A DNA stretch of 45,782 bases from an uncultured Muribaculaceae bacterium (GCA_910576775.1 CAJTJV010000023.1:1-45782); one strand, 5' to 3'; positions 26,719-35,291 are shown, counted from the stretch's first letter. Program-made: numbers and translations. The notes: generated from the letters alone by a model not told the origin.

Positions 26719-27354
26719 TCATTTAATTGAAAATATTGAAAACTGCCCATCTTCAATGTTCTGGAAAACCATAACTCTTAATCTGACAGATTCAGCATCC
26801 TCCCCGGTAGAATCAGCATCAAAGTACACATTTACTTTGTGGTATCCTGGAATGTCATCTGTATTTGTAAAGGTTGTTATATCTAAATCTTTAACGCCAA
26901 TACATTTTGAATATATACCATTTTCAAAATTCAATCTCATTCCTTCCTTTTTTTGCTCTTTAAGAGCGATTCTATAAACGTCATCAGTCCAAAATGCCCT
27001 TACATCAGGATGGTTGCAAATCATAGATTTCATTTTTGAAAAATCTTCAAAATAAGCGGCAGTGAGGAACCTTTCAGCGAATTGGATTGCGCCGAGAACA
27101 TCTATCCCTGAAGATACCTTTATGTCAACGTTATCAAGGTTTATCGTTGGTATAAGCGGTGCACACTTTAGAGCAATGGATGAATCAAGCTCAACCGGTA
27201 TGTTGCCAAGATCCTTCGTTTCTTGTTGAGCGCCGAGCATCCGCAATTCGTTCATAAGTTTGTTTAATTCGTCTTCGGAGTCCGGAGACTGAGCAACTGC
27301 TGCCCACCAATTACAAACGCTCAACAGTATCATTAATGTGATAATTTTATTCAT
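26719..27354 (-). CDS. Exported protein of unknown function
   Basis: 211 residues with a signal peptide ending in AVAQS (about residue 22). The middle part contains a conserved-looking IQFAERFLTAAYFEDF and DVRAFWTDDVYRIAL, and the end is beta-rich (YHKVNVYFDADS, VMVFQNIEDGQFSIFSIK). The predicted alpha-then-beta order resembles NTF2-like/DUF4878 proteins but I do not recognise a specific family. The 244-base gap downstream (27355-27598) holds no gene or clear signal. Confidence 0.75.
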   Translation of the reverse strand: MNKIITLMILLSVCNWWAAVAQSPDSEDELNKLMNELRMLGAQQETKDLGNIPVELDSSIALKCAPLIPTINLDNVDIKVSSGIDVLGAIQFAERFLTAAYFEDFSKMKSMICNHPDVRAFWTDDVYRIALKEQKKEGMRLNFENGIYSKCIGVKDLDITTFTNTDDIPGYHKVNVYFDADSTGEDAESVRLRVMVFQNIEDGQFSIFSIK

Positions 27355-27598
27355 AAAATTTTAGTTGAGTTTAAATTTCTGGATATCAGAAAAAGATTAG
27401 ACTTTATTTACCAAACTAAATTTCTGTGTTGACATCGGCAAAGCAGCCGAATACCTATAAGGTAGTAAAAATCTTGTGTATTAATTTTAATCCTGTTGTA
27501 TTTTGATTGCAAAGATAATTAATCTTTTGTATAAATCAAGATAAATACTTGTAGCTCCGTGAGAAAATCGAAAGACAATAAAAAGAATTATTATTGTC

Positions 27599-28051
27599 TC
27601 AATGATTGTATATATCGCCGAATGATGTTTCTATAAATATTATATGAAATATCTTACCCTCTCTGAATCCCACAAAAGGAAGATTGTTCCCGGCAGCTCT
27701 AAATGCAAATAGTTGTACCTCTGGTGTGATTATTGGAGGTAATTGAGGCTTAATCATATCTTGTGTAAGCTTCTCCATCCCAAAACTGTGCCTATGTGAA
27801 ATGTTTATGCCGGACCAACCCAATTCGGATAGTTTACACAATCTTTTCATAAAATTAGGGAAGAAGGAGGAATCTTTGCAATCAGGAAAAGATATGTCTT
27901 GCAGGTATCTAAAACTAAATAGGGGAAAATTTATCTTTACGTAACTCTCAATGTCTTTGTTTAAAGGTTCAATATTTGAAGGTAGTGGCTTAATAAGCGA
28001 CAAGCCCCCTTGGGAGGCTTGTGTATTTTTAACGTTCTTCTTTTTACTCAT
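27599..28051 (-). CDS. Candidate toxin partner of the Panacea antitoxin
   Basis: 150 residues, no signal peptide or membrane segment. A low-complexity Lys-rich N-terminus (residues 1-20) is followed by a compact domain. The last third (VQLFAFRAAGNNLPFVGFRE, then GKIFHIIFIETSFGDIYNH) has the beta-strand pattern seen in small RelE-like or related toxin folds, which is only suggestive. Its start overlaps the stop of the Panacea gene by 4 bases (ATGA), the usual order of antitoxin then toxin in Panacea pairs. No catalytic residue can be named by eye. Confidence 0.6.
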   Translation of the reverse strand: MSKKKNVKNTQASQGGLSLIKPLPSNIEPLNKDIESYVKINFPLFSFRYLQDISFPDCKDSSFFPNFMKRLCKLSELGWSGINISHRHSFGMEKLTQDMIKPQLPPIITPEVQLFAFRAAGNNLPFVGFREGKIFHIIFIETSFGDIYNH

Positions 28052-28485
28052 TTCAAACGAGTTTTAAAGAACTGCTCAAGTTTATCAAGTGTTATGGTAT
28101 TTCCAACACCGGTAGGCGTATTAAGCCAAGGAGATTCCTGGTGAGTCATATTCATTAGACCGCTTGCGGAATACGCTCCATAAACATTAAATACTTCATT
28201 AAACAATGTTTCTTCAACATCAGACAGTACAATCTCATCTCCCAATGGCTCTAATCCGGTGCTACCCTTTCCCTTGAAATACTCATATACAGAAGGAACA
28301 ACCGGACCATACATCCAAGCCTCAATATTTTCATCAAATAATGGTGTTTTGAAATATGCCAAATGAAACCCTTGCTGGTAATAAAGCATCTTTTGTAGCT
28401 TCATATTAGACATAAGTTCTCCTTCTCCGTTATTTGCAGCATGGGAAAGTAGTTTGTTTGCGATGTCTAATGCTTTGTGTGCCAT
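28048..28485 (-). CDS. Panacea-domain (DUF4065/SocA-like) protein, probable antitoxin
   Basis: 145 residues from MAHKALDIANK. The first in-frame ATG (28512) lies upstream of the -7 element, so it would not be in the mRNA. The domain signature is clear: KLQKMLYYQQGFHLAYF (about residues 25-41) and IEAWMYGPVVPSVYEYFKG (51-69). Panacea proteins are a hyper-promiscuous antitoxin family that pairs with unrelated toxins and is also carried by phages (GepA). The overlapping downstream gene is the natural partner. Own promoter, so a two-gene unit. Confidence 0.88.
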   Translation of the reverse strand: MAHKALDIANKLLSHAANNGEGELMSNMKLQKMLYYQQGFHLAYFKTPLFDENIEAWMYGPVVPSVYEYFKGKGSTGLEPLGDEIVLSDVEETLFNEVFNVYGAYSASGLMNMTHQESPWLNTPTGVGNTITLDKLEQFFKTRLK

Positions 28486-28499
28486 ATTATTCGTTTTTA

Positions 28500-28530
28500 C
28501 AAAGTTAGCCATTTAAAGACGAAAAAACAA
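28500..28530 (-). promoter_or_regulatory. Promoter for the Panacea unit
   Basis: -7 TAACTTTG (28500-28507) and TTG at 28528-28530, 20 bases apart. It overlaps the first in-frame ATG and thus moves the start to 28485. Confidence 0.6.
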
Positions 28531-28751
28531 CAGCCTAAAATGTTAATACGGTTATATGTCTAATAAACAACTGTTTGTTGTCGTTGTTTTTGATCGGATG
28601 TATATATCGTTTTATGCAATAAGATATAAATCATATTCGTGTTTGAGATGGAAATGATAAATGCAAAGCCATCGGTCAAACAAATCAGGATAGGAACGAT
28701 GGCAAGAATGACGGGACTCTGGATAGGGACGAGAAGGTTGTGCGTCAAAAA

Positions 28752-29450
28752 TTATTTGAAAGCAATAATAGGGATTACTGTTGTTTCGCCAAAAGCGTAT
28801 TTTTTATATTTATAGTTCCCAATTTGTCTGGCACATTTTCCATTGGGCGCCTTAACTATTTGTTTATTATAGAAATTACTACCCTCTTGAGCTAATATTA
28901 GAACTTTTAAATCAGACGTAAAAACATAGCCTGAATGTATATCGCGTATTTCCAAAGCAATAGCATCTCCGGAGTCCAGTACTTCCTGAACCTCAAAACT
29001 TTTTCGACTCACACAATCTCCCGGTTTGTCAAACAATATTTTTTCCGTATTTCTTTTATCAACAGCATCGTTAGTTGAGTCTGTCTGTTCTACGCCATCA
29101 ATTATTCTGACAGCTGGCACTGTTTTTGCTGTTCCATTTTTGGTAGTGTATTTATAAGTCCCGACATGTTGTACACATTGGTTGTTTTCAAGAACGATTT
29201 TTTGATCGTCATAGAATTCTTGATTCTCTTCTGGTATAATTAAGACGATTGTGCTATAATAGTCAGCCTCAGCTAATGCGCATCCTGACACAACTTGGAT
29301 GACTCTAAATTTTGAGAAATCCATGCATTCTCCTGGTTCTTCAAAAAATTCAAGACCATTATTGTTATACCGATTAATGCATAAAGCGAAAACGATTGTC
29401 AGTATAAAGCCTGTGATTATACCAAGCAAGTAAACGAGCCATTTTTTCAT
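28752..29450 (-). CDS. Single-pass membrane protein with two copies of one domain
   Basis: 232 residues. One N-terminal helix (LVYLLGIITGFILTIVFAL) would anchor it with the rest outside the cytoplasm. Two related blocks follow: block 1 (about residues 35-110) starts FEEPGECMDFSKFRVIQV and ends CVQHVGTYKYTTKNG; block 2 (about 137-230) starts FDKPGDCVSRKSFEVQEV and ends CARQIGNYKYKKYAFG. Each has a pair of cysteines at matching places. The internal duplication is visible, but I do not recognise the family. The 239-base gap downstream has only a doubtful 62-codon hydrophobic frame. Confidence 0.78.
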   Translation of the reverse strand: MKKWLVYLLGIITGFILTIVFALCINRYNNNGLEFFEEPGECMDFSKFRVIQVVSGCALAEADYYSTIVLIIPEENQEFYDDQKIVLENNQCVQHVGTYKYTTKNGTAKTVPAVRIIDGVEQTDSTNDAVDKRNTEKILFDKPGDCVSRKSFEVQEVLDSGDAIALEIRDIHSGYVFTSDLKVLILAQEGSNFYNKQIVKAPNGKCARQIGNYKYKKYAFGETTVIPIIAFK

Positions 29451-29594
29451 ATATAATGCTAATTTTATATGATAAATTTAATCTATAAAAGAGGCTGTCC
29501 CCAAATTACAAGAAAAGAATTAGAAGCTTATTTTATTAAAATCTTTAGTGAGATTGTGTTTTAATTATAAAGATAACCTTTGAAAACTCAATAA

Positions 29595-30164
29595 TCAATC
29601 GAATAGATTGACAAGACCTCTTTTCTTGTCTTTTGTGGGCCAGAGTAATGATAAACGAATATTGAATTTGGTATCTTTATATCGTTTAATATAATTGTTA
29701 TCATCGTAAGAAGGAGATGTTGCGCCATTCATTTTGGTGGGATGTTTGGGAGGTTTTGTATTGGTAAGTCCTAATTTTCTGATAAAAACCGGCTTTCCCA
29801 AAGTCAATTTATTTGTGAGCATCATTCTCCGTAAAACAAATTTTACAAAATTCTCGGAGTAATCTAATTGCCGTTGAGGGCTTTCGCTCCCAAGCTTCAT
29901 CTCAACCAATAATACAAATATTTCTTCTGAGCTTTCTACGAAAATAATGAAATCGCAGATTGAATTCAACCCATGTCCTGTTTTAAAATACGGGTACCAC
30001 GCTTTATTATTTTGTGTTTCGAGACGTACAATAAAATAATTATAACCACCATCGCAAATTCTTCTTGACATACTGGTATTGTCTGCGAATCTCTCGATTA
30101 GAATTTTATCGTGGAAATGGCAGTTATCGTGAAATGCTTCTTGAATTTTTTCAAGTTCAGTCAT
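29595..30164 (-). CDS. PD-(D/E)xK-like nuclease, partner of the ATPase
   Basis: 189 residues, no signal peptide. The core looks like a PD-(D/E)xK fold: Asp71 (SICDFIIF) and, 17 residues later, Glu88-x-Lys90 (LLVEMKLGS), followed by a Gln-bearing helix (QRQLDYSENF). The first 50 residues fit an N-terminal helix and strands. The start overlaps the ATPase stop by 4 bases (ATGA), so the pair should be made together. Nuclease fold is inferred from motif order; no family name can be given. By analogy with other ATPase-nuclease pairs it is a probable effector of a phage-defence unit. Confidence 0.65.
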   Translation of the reverse strand: MTELEKIQEAFHDNCHFHDKILIERFADNTSMSRRICDGGYNYFIVRLETQNNKAWYPYFKTGHGLNSICDFIIFVESSEEIFVLLVEMKLGSESPQRQLDYSENFVKFVLRRMMLTNKLTLGKPVFIRKLGLTNTKPPKHPTKMNGATSPSYDDNNYIKRYKDTKFNIRLSLLWPTKDKKRGLVNLFD

Positions 30165-31555
30165 TGTTTATTTTGCTGTGAGAGTTTCATTGCATAGGCA
30201 TTCTCTCCCGATTCATTCAACAAGCGTATTGAATTATCAATGGATTCAATTTCAAAGCCGTTATCGTCTACAGGAATCTCATTAATTGCAACATGATTTT
30301 TTAAAATGTTGTCGAATTCAAAAACGTATACTCCAACTTGTTTCTTGTTTAAGATTTCGTCTTTATTATAACCTAGTTCTTCTCTTGTTGACAATTCATC
30401 ATTTTTTAGCGAACCCCACATTATCATGTTGTTGATTTCCCGAATTATGTAGTCACTGTGAGTACTGATTAGTAATCTTAGGCCTTTGTTTATCATTTTT
30501 GCCATTATTCTGGCAAAAAGAATTTGAGCAGCTGGGTGTAGATTAAGTTCGGGTTCATCAATTATTAGTAAGTCCCCTTGATGTGCTTTATGACGTAAAG
30601 TTAGAATTAGGGATGCCAGAGTTTTGGCAACAGATGCGGCCATGTGGATAGGTAATGTCAAGTTCTTGTTGACTTGAATATAAACATTTCCTTCTGAATC
30701 AACGTCGACATGATTACCGTTCAACAGTTGTGTCTCAATCTCATCGGCAAATAAGGAATAATCGCATTCGTCTTTCTTTATTTGTGTCAAATCTGACGCA
30801 AATCTTAGATTATGACGTATTGCTAATGGATATCTTGTCGAATTTGACTGTAAAATTCGAGATATCTTATTTTTATTTGAGCCATCATCAAAAACATTCT
30901 GTAGTTTGTCAACCAAAGCAGCCCTGCTTATGGATAACTCTTTATTAAATGTAAATATAGAGCTGCGTTCAACGACAAAGATATGCGCTTGATTTATTGC
31001 ATGGGTGAGAAACCTCTGGTATATAAGAGAGGAAACTGTAAGTTGAAGAGCCTGCATAGTCTCAAGCGTAATAACCTGTCGCTTGTCTCTTCGGAGACGA
31101 AACACCATTTTATTACGTTTCTTTTCAACTTTGAAAGAATTGGTTTTGAATCTGACATTTATAGTTAAAACCAATTTATAGATAATGTCAAGATATTCTT
31201 TATCGGAACTCAAAAAAGACATCTCAAAATCCTTGAATAATTTTTCGGCGTCTTTTTTAGATATACCGAAAATCTCGTTTAATCGGAGTTTGAGAATTTC
31301 AATTGTTTTGTCTCGATATTTAAGAGCATTCTCCGTTGGTATAGGTATGTCAACAAAACCATTATCCATAAGAGATTCCATGTCGGCGAGAGATAATGAT
31401 TGAACCGGCGACAAATTGTCACTGACCAATGCATATATAAGATAAGACATATATGTCTTCCCGGTACCATTTGAACCACAAAACACAGTTAAATCTCTGT
31501 TTAAGTTCACGCTACCGTGATTGATAATGCCTAAATTATTAATTTGTATTTTCAT
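30161..31555 (-). CDS. AAA15/OLD-type ABC ATPase, first gene of a probable defence pair
   Basis: 464 residues, no TOPRIM or nuclease tail, so shorter than full OLD proteins. Walker A is FCGSNGTGKTYM near residue 26-37. Near residue 320-370 come an ABC signature-like segment (MAASVAKTLASLI), Walker B with adjacent Glu (LLIIDEPELNLHP) and the His switch (LLISTHSDYIIRE). The middle is helical with only a modest coiled coil, unlike SMC or Lamassu-type ATPases. Such ATPases sense phage structures or DNA ends and release a partner effector. The next gene overlaps by 4 bases and encodes that candidate effector. Confidence 0.85.
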   Translation of the reverse strand: MKIQINNLGIINHGSVNLNRDLTVFCGSNGTGKTYMSYLIYALVSDNLSPVQSLSLADMESLMDNGFVDIPIPTENALKYRDKTIEILKLRLNEIFGISKKDAEKLFKDFEMSFLSSDKEYLDIIYKLVLTINVRFKTNSFKVEKKRNKMVFRLRRDKRQVITLETMQALQLTVSSLIYQRFLTHAINQAHIFVVERSSIFTFNKELSISRAALVDKLQNVFDDGSNKNKISRILQSNSTRYPLAIRHNLRFASDLTQIKKDECDYSLFADEIETQLLNGNHVDVDSEGNVYIQVNKNLTLPIHMAASVAKTLASLILTLRHKAHQGDLLIIDEPELNLHPAAQILFARIMAKMINKGLRLLISTHSDYIIREINNMIMWGSLKNDELSTREELGYNKDEILNKKQVGVYVFEFDNILKNHVAINEIPVDDNGFEIESIDNSIRLLNESGENAYAMKLSQQNKQ

Positions 31556-31597
31556 GAAATATATTATGGATAGGGTCTTATATGGTTGTTTGTCCTA

Positions 31598-31605
31598 CAA
31601 AAGTA
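31598..31605 (-). promoter_or_regulatory. -7 promoter element for the ATPase-nuclease unit
   Basis: The minus strand reads TACTTTTG, matching TAnnTTTG, 42 bases before the ATG at 31555. No convincing -33 element. Confidence 0.45.
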
Positions 31606-31802
31606 TGAAAAAAATATTACATCTCAGTTGATTCACGGCTTTTTCATTTATAAAGCACCACAGCTCTTTCATTTAACAAATCCTCGGAACATCCATCGAG
31701 CGAAACGAAATAAAACAAACAGCCCTTACAAATCCTAAAATCATCTCGGCTATATCACTCGATTATTGCAAACAGTACACTTTTAGTACACCTCATAAAA
31801 GA

Positions 31803-31840
31803 AATAACGGCTGTAAATCAAATGATTAACAGTCGTTATT
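31803..31840 (-). terminator. Hairpin after tRNA-Leu
   Basis: AATAACGgCTGT and ACAGtCGTTATT form a 12-bp stem with one G-T wobble and a 14-base loop, just past the tRNA 3' end. The minus strand continues with TTCTTTTAT, so it can act as its terminator. Confidence 0.6.
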
Positions 31841-31842
31841 CG

Positions 31843-31924
31843 TACCCGAACCCGGGGTCGAACCGGGACGGATTGCTCCAACGGTGTTTGAGACCGTCGC
31901 GTCTACCGATTCCGCCATTCGGGC
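31843..31924 (-). tRNA. tRNA-Leu (CAA)
   Basis: 82 bases on the minus strand. Acceptor arms are GCCCGAA and TTCGGGT (G1-U72 wobble) with discriminator A. The D-loop contains GGTAGACG, the anticodon stem-loop ACGGT CTCAAAC ACCGT carries CAA, a long leucine-type variable arm follows, and the T-loop is GGTTCGACCCC. CCA is not encoded. It is preceded by a near-ideal promoter. The accessory stretch 24.6-31.6 kb ends beside its 3' end, the usual position for integration. Confidence 0.96.
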
Positions 31925-31933
31925 ATTGCGATG

Positions 31934-31965
31934 CAAAGGTAGCTGTTTTTTTGTTTGTGCGCAAA
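31934..31965 (-). promoter_or_regulatory. Promoter for tRNA-Leu
   Basis: -7 TACCTTTG (31934-31941) and -33 TTTG (31962-31965), 20 bases apart. It lies just past and into the last codon of the SNF2 gene (stop at 31967). Confidence 0.7.
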
Positions 31966-31966
31966 T

Positions 31967-34339
31967 TTATTTGAAAAGTCCTCTGAACGCGTTTATTATG
32001 GTCTCCACGCTCTCTTTGCTTTCTACCGGAATGCGCAGTTCTGTTGCACCTGTAGCCTCGTCGGTATGTACAATATTGTCAATCAGTCTTTTGGTCGCGT
32101 CTTCCGATTTCAAAGTGCGTGCGAGTCCGCCGAGGAATTTAAGGCCTGTTCCGATGAGTTCATGTACGTCATGGGTTTCATCCGTTTCGGTTTTAGCGTA
32201 TTCTCGGGTATCTGTTTGTGTGGCAGGAATATTCTTTTCGGCCGGTGTTTCGGTATCTGCGGTACCCACGAGAGTGCCGTCGACAGTTTCGGAGTCGTAC
32301 TTGTCTTCCAGCATCCTACTGACGCCTTCCGCAACCTTGGCGAGTTTGTTGTCGTCGAGAGTGATACGGTCGTCGCCTCCGTCGAGAATGCCTTCAAAGA
32401 GATTCTGTTTGAAATTCAGTGTCGAGAGCATCCGCTCTTCGATGGTTCCGGCGGCTACGAGGTTTATAACCTGAATGTTGCGTTGCTGACCGATGCGGTG
32501 AATGCGTGCTATACGCTGTTCGAGGATGGCTGGATTCCATGGCAGGTCGAGGTTTATGATTATTGATGCGGACTGAAGGTTAAGGCCTGTACATCCGGCA
32601 TCTGTCGATATGAAAACCCTGATATCAGGATTTTCGTTAAAATTTTCGCAAATCTTGCCTCGTTGTTGCGACGGAATGCTGCCGCTGAGATATTCGTATG
32701 GAATACCTTCGTTTTCGAGTTCCTGGCATATAAGGCGCGTCATCCGTTCCCACTGACTGAATACGACGGCTTTTTCACCACCATTTTCCATAAGAGCAGT
32801 GATAAGCTGTACTGTTTCGGCAACTTTGGTATCATAGTGCGTCGTCAAATCGAGAATGTATGTGCTGTCGCATACCATGCGCATACGGCTAAGCAGCAGC
32901 AGTAGGCGTTTGCGGTCTTTCTCAGTCAGGAAGCGTGTGCGCTGCCAGCGGGTTACAAGCTGAGCCACTCCGTTCATGGCCTCGTCGTGTATCGCCCTCT
33001 GCTCTTTAGTCATGGGTACGTAGAGAATCTTGTCGGTGCGTTCCGGTAGCTGTAGGGCAACGTCGACTTTTCGGCGGCGCAGCATATATCCTTCAAGTTT
33101 CTTGCCTATTTCGTTGAGTCCGCGATAACCGACAACCTTGCCGGATTCGTTTGTTACCACTGTGTGCGACATGAATTCATGATAGGGACCGAGGGCATAC
33201 TGGTCGACGAACTGCATGATTGAATATAGTTCCTCAACCTTGTTTTCCAACGGAGTGCCTGATAGAATCACCGCATAGTCCGATTCCACGCGGCGGGCGG
33301 CCTGTGAAATCTGTGTGTTCCAGTTTTTAAGGCGTTGTACCTCGTCCATTATCAACATATCGACCTGTAGTGTGCCTATGGCTTTTATGTCGTTTGCCAG
33401 AGTATGGTAAGATACTATTTTATATGTTGCGGTGTCGTCGTATAATTCGCGTCGCTTTGTGTGTATTCCTTCTATTACAGTTATATCGGCATCGGTGAAG
33501 CGTTCAATTTCTTTTTTCCACTGATATTTAAGCGATGTCGGGCAGACAATCAATACCGAACCTACGAGATGCTTTTTAAGCAGAAGCCGGGACGCTGCGA
33601 TGGCCTGTACGGTCTTGCCAAGCCCCATCTCGTCAGCTATCAGACAGCGCCCGGCTTTGAAAGCGAAACGCACACCTTCTTTCTGGTAGGGATATAGACG
33701 GGTGTTGACGAGGGATGATATTTCCTCGTCTGTAAGAGTTGCTGCCATTTCATGGCGCCGTAGACGGTCGCGTTCCTCAAGGATAAGGTTCAGGGCGTCG
33801 TTTGTGCAATGGAACGAAGGTTCAAGGCGTTTTGCAGCTTCTATGAATGCCGGCAGTTCATGAATGCGGGAATCTATGGCGTAGAAATCATCGTCGAAAA
33901 AACGCATGGCGGCTATCGTCAGTTCCTCCGGTGAGTTCGCAGACCGGCGCAGACGTAGGCGGCGTCCGTGTCGGTACGACACGTCGAGAACGGAGAACGG
34001 CGGCAACGTCGTCCTGTTTTCGATATGGCGCTCGTTGCGCCACTGCGATACGGCTTCGATATGCTTGCAGGTGCATAGATTGTTGGTGCGGAAATCCATA
34101 CACTCACAACTGTTGAATGGATGAGACGGCCCGTAAAACACCACTGTGTATTGGCGCTTGGAGCGTGGACTTGATATTTTATAGGCGCTTCCCGACCAAT
34201 GGCCTGCAAGAGTAGAGATGCTGAACGACCCTTTGTGACCTGCAAGGACGCGAAGACGCCTCTGCCAGAGTTCCTCAGGCATGCCTTCCGGACAATAATC
34301 CTTACTTAGTGCAAGCGGATTTTTTCGTTTCTGTTTCAT
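31967..34339 (-). CDS. SNF2-family ATPase with SWIM zinc finger
   Basis: 790 residues. The N-terminus has a SWIM zinc motif (CECMDFRTNNLCTCKH, residues about 93-108). The SNF2/RapA-type helicase core follows: Walker A region CLIADEMGLGKTVQAIA, Walker B-type LIMDEVQRLKN, LSGTPLEN, and C-terminal helicase motifs FISTDAGCTGLNLQSA and RIARIHRIGQQRNIQV. The last 130 residues are a charged, poorly conserved tail. Such proteins remodel DNA-protein complexes with ATP; in bacteria they are tied to transcription recycling or repair. It ends 43 bases before tRNA-Leu on the same strand. No adjacent restriction genes, so a house-keeping role is more likely than defence. Confidence 0.92.
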   Translation of the reverse strand: MKQKRKNPLALSKDYCPEGMPEELWQRRLRVLAGHKGSFSISTLAGHWSGSAYKISSPRSKRQYTVVFYGPSHPFNSCECMDFRTNNLCTCKHIEAVSQWRNERHIENRTTLPPFSVLDVSYRHGRRLRLRRSANSPEELTIAAMRFFDDDFYAIDSRIHELPAFIEAAKRLEPSFHCTNDALNLILEERDRLRRHEMAATLTDEEISSLVNTRLYPYQKEGVRFAFKAGRCLIADEMGLGKTVQAIAASRLLLKKHLVGSVLIVCPTSLKYQWKKEIERFTDADITVIEGIHTKRRELYDDTATYKIVSYHTLANDIKAIGTLQVDMLIMDEVQRLKNWNTQISQAARRVESDYAVILSGTPLENKVEELYSIMQFVDQYALGPYHEFMSHTVVTNESGKVVGYRGLNEIGKKLEGYMLRRRKVDVALQLPERTDKILYVPMTKEQRAIHDEAMNGVAQLVTRWQRTRFLTEKDRKRLLLLLSRMRMVCDSTYILDLTTHYDTKVAETVQLITALMENGGEKAVVFSQWERMTRLICQELENEGIPYEYLSGSIPSQQRGKICENFNENPDIRVFISTDAGCTGLNLQSASIIINLDLPWNPAILEQRIARIHRIGQQRNIQVINLVAAGTIEERMLSTLNFKQNLFEGILDGGDDRITLDDNKLAKVAEGVSRMLEDKYDSETVDGTLVGTADTETPAEKNIPATQTDTREYAKTETDETHDVHELIGTGLKFLGGLARTLKSEDATKRLIDNIVHTDEATGATELRIPVESKESVETIINAFRGLFK

Positions 34340-34351
34340 TGCAAGAAAGAG

Positions 34352-34386
34352 CGCCCCGCTGTCGAAGAGACAAACGGGGCGTTTTT
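34352..34386. terminator. Terminator between the FKBP trio and the SNF2 gene
   Basis: CGCCCCG (34352-34358) pairs with CGGGGCG (34375-34381), and the inner TGTC/GACA extends the stem. A T5 run follows on the plus side; on the minus side it is CTCTTTCTT. It lies after the stop at 34406 of the last FKBP gene. Confidence 0.7.
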
Positions 34387-34405
34387 ATCGTCTGTCGCTG
34401 ATTTT

Positions 34406-35281
34406 TTATTCAGGATTTACGTCGAGAAGTTCAACCTCGAAGACGAGCATCTCGTTGGGACCTATGCCGCCGTTAGGATTACCGTTGACACCATAACCGA
34501 GTTTTCCGGGTATATAGAGGGTCGCTTTGCCGCCTTTGCCAATCTGCATGAGGCCTTCGCGGAAACCGGGAACGACGCCCTGGAGATTGAATGTTGCCGG
34601 ACCGCGTCCATCGGTACTGTCGAATACCTCGCCATTGAGATGCTTGCCGGTGTAGTTTACAACAACAGTGGCGTTTTCGTCGGGTTTGGGAGCGTTTCCT
34701 TCGTTTTCAATTACGTATGCAAGACCGCTCTCAGTAACTTTTGCATTGGGATTCTGAGCCTTGAGGTCGGCGATAGCCTTGTCGCCCTTGTTGCCGTTTT
34801 CGACAGCGTCGGGAGCCTGTGCTTTCTCTTCTGCCGCTTTGGCCTGTGCGGCCGCTGTTGCCTCTTCATAGAGACGGCGGAATTCTACAGTTGCAGTAGT
34901 GACATCCATAGAACCGATGGAATCGGCGAGGAAACTCTGTTTGAAAGCGTTCATTACTGCTGTCTTGTTGATTTCGATACCTTGTTTTTCGAGGCCATCG
35001 AGTTCACGAAGCATCTGGAGTGCCACCTGCATGCCGAGCATATTGTTTTCTGACGATTCGGCACCGAATACAATCTGCATGCCGCGTACGAACTCCTGTT
35101 TGTCGGCTTTGGTCTTTTCGCCCATGCCGGAGAAATCGGAATTGATCATTGAGCCTACATATTCGCCATAGGCAGTGGCGAGTGAATCGTTAGTCGTTGT
35201 CGATTGTTCGCCATTCTTGTCGCAGGAGGTGAATGAAGCTACTGCGAGCAGGGCTGCCGCCCCGAAAATAATTTTTTTCAT
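34406..35281 (-). CDS. FKBP-type peptidyl-prolyl isomerase lipoprotein
   Basis: 291 residues from MKKIIFG; an upstream Met at 35299 would overlap the previous gene's end. The lipoprotein signal ends in SFTSC (Cys near residue 20). A helical FKBP N-terminal dimerisation domain covers about 30-165, with an Ala/Glu/Lys-rich linker. The isomerase domain covers the last 110 residues (VNYTGKHLNGEVFDSTDGRG, then YGVNGNPNGGIGPNEMLVFE). It assists folding of exported proteins in the periplasm. It is the third of three adjacent FKBP genes. Confidence 0.93.
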   Translation of the reverse strand: MKKIIFGAAALLAVASFTSCDKNGEQSTTTNDSLATAYGEYVGSMINSDFSGMGEKTKADKQEFVRGMQIVFGAESSENNMLGMQVALQMLRELDGLEKQGIEINKTAVMNAFKQSFLADSIGSMDVTTATVEFRRLYEEATAAAQAKAAEEKAQAPDAVENGNKGDKAIADLKAQNPNAKVTESGLAYVIENEGNAPKPDENATVVVNYTGKHLNGEVFDSTDGRGPATFNLQGVVPGFREGLMQIGKGGKATLYIPGKLGYGVNGNPNGGIGPNEMLVFEVELLDVNPE

Positions 35282-35291
35282 ATGAGTGTTA

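Noticed and set aside
28560..28748. 62-codon hydrophobic minus-strand frame between the Panacea gene and the duplicated-domain gene
   Set aside because: No family, no clear promoter, a composition expected from AT-rich DNA; not supportable as a gene.
31967..34339. SNF2 ATPase as part of a DISARM-like or other defence system
   Set aside because: No methyltransferase, PLD or other partner gene is adjacent, and the SWIM-SNF2 form is common as a stand-alone bacterial gene.
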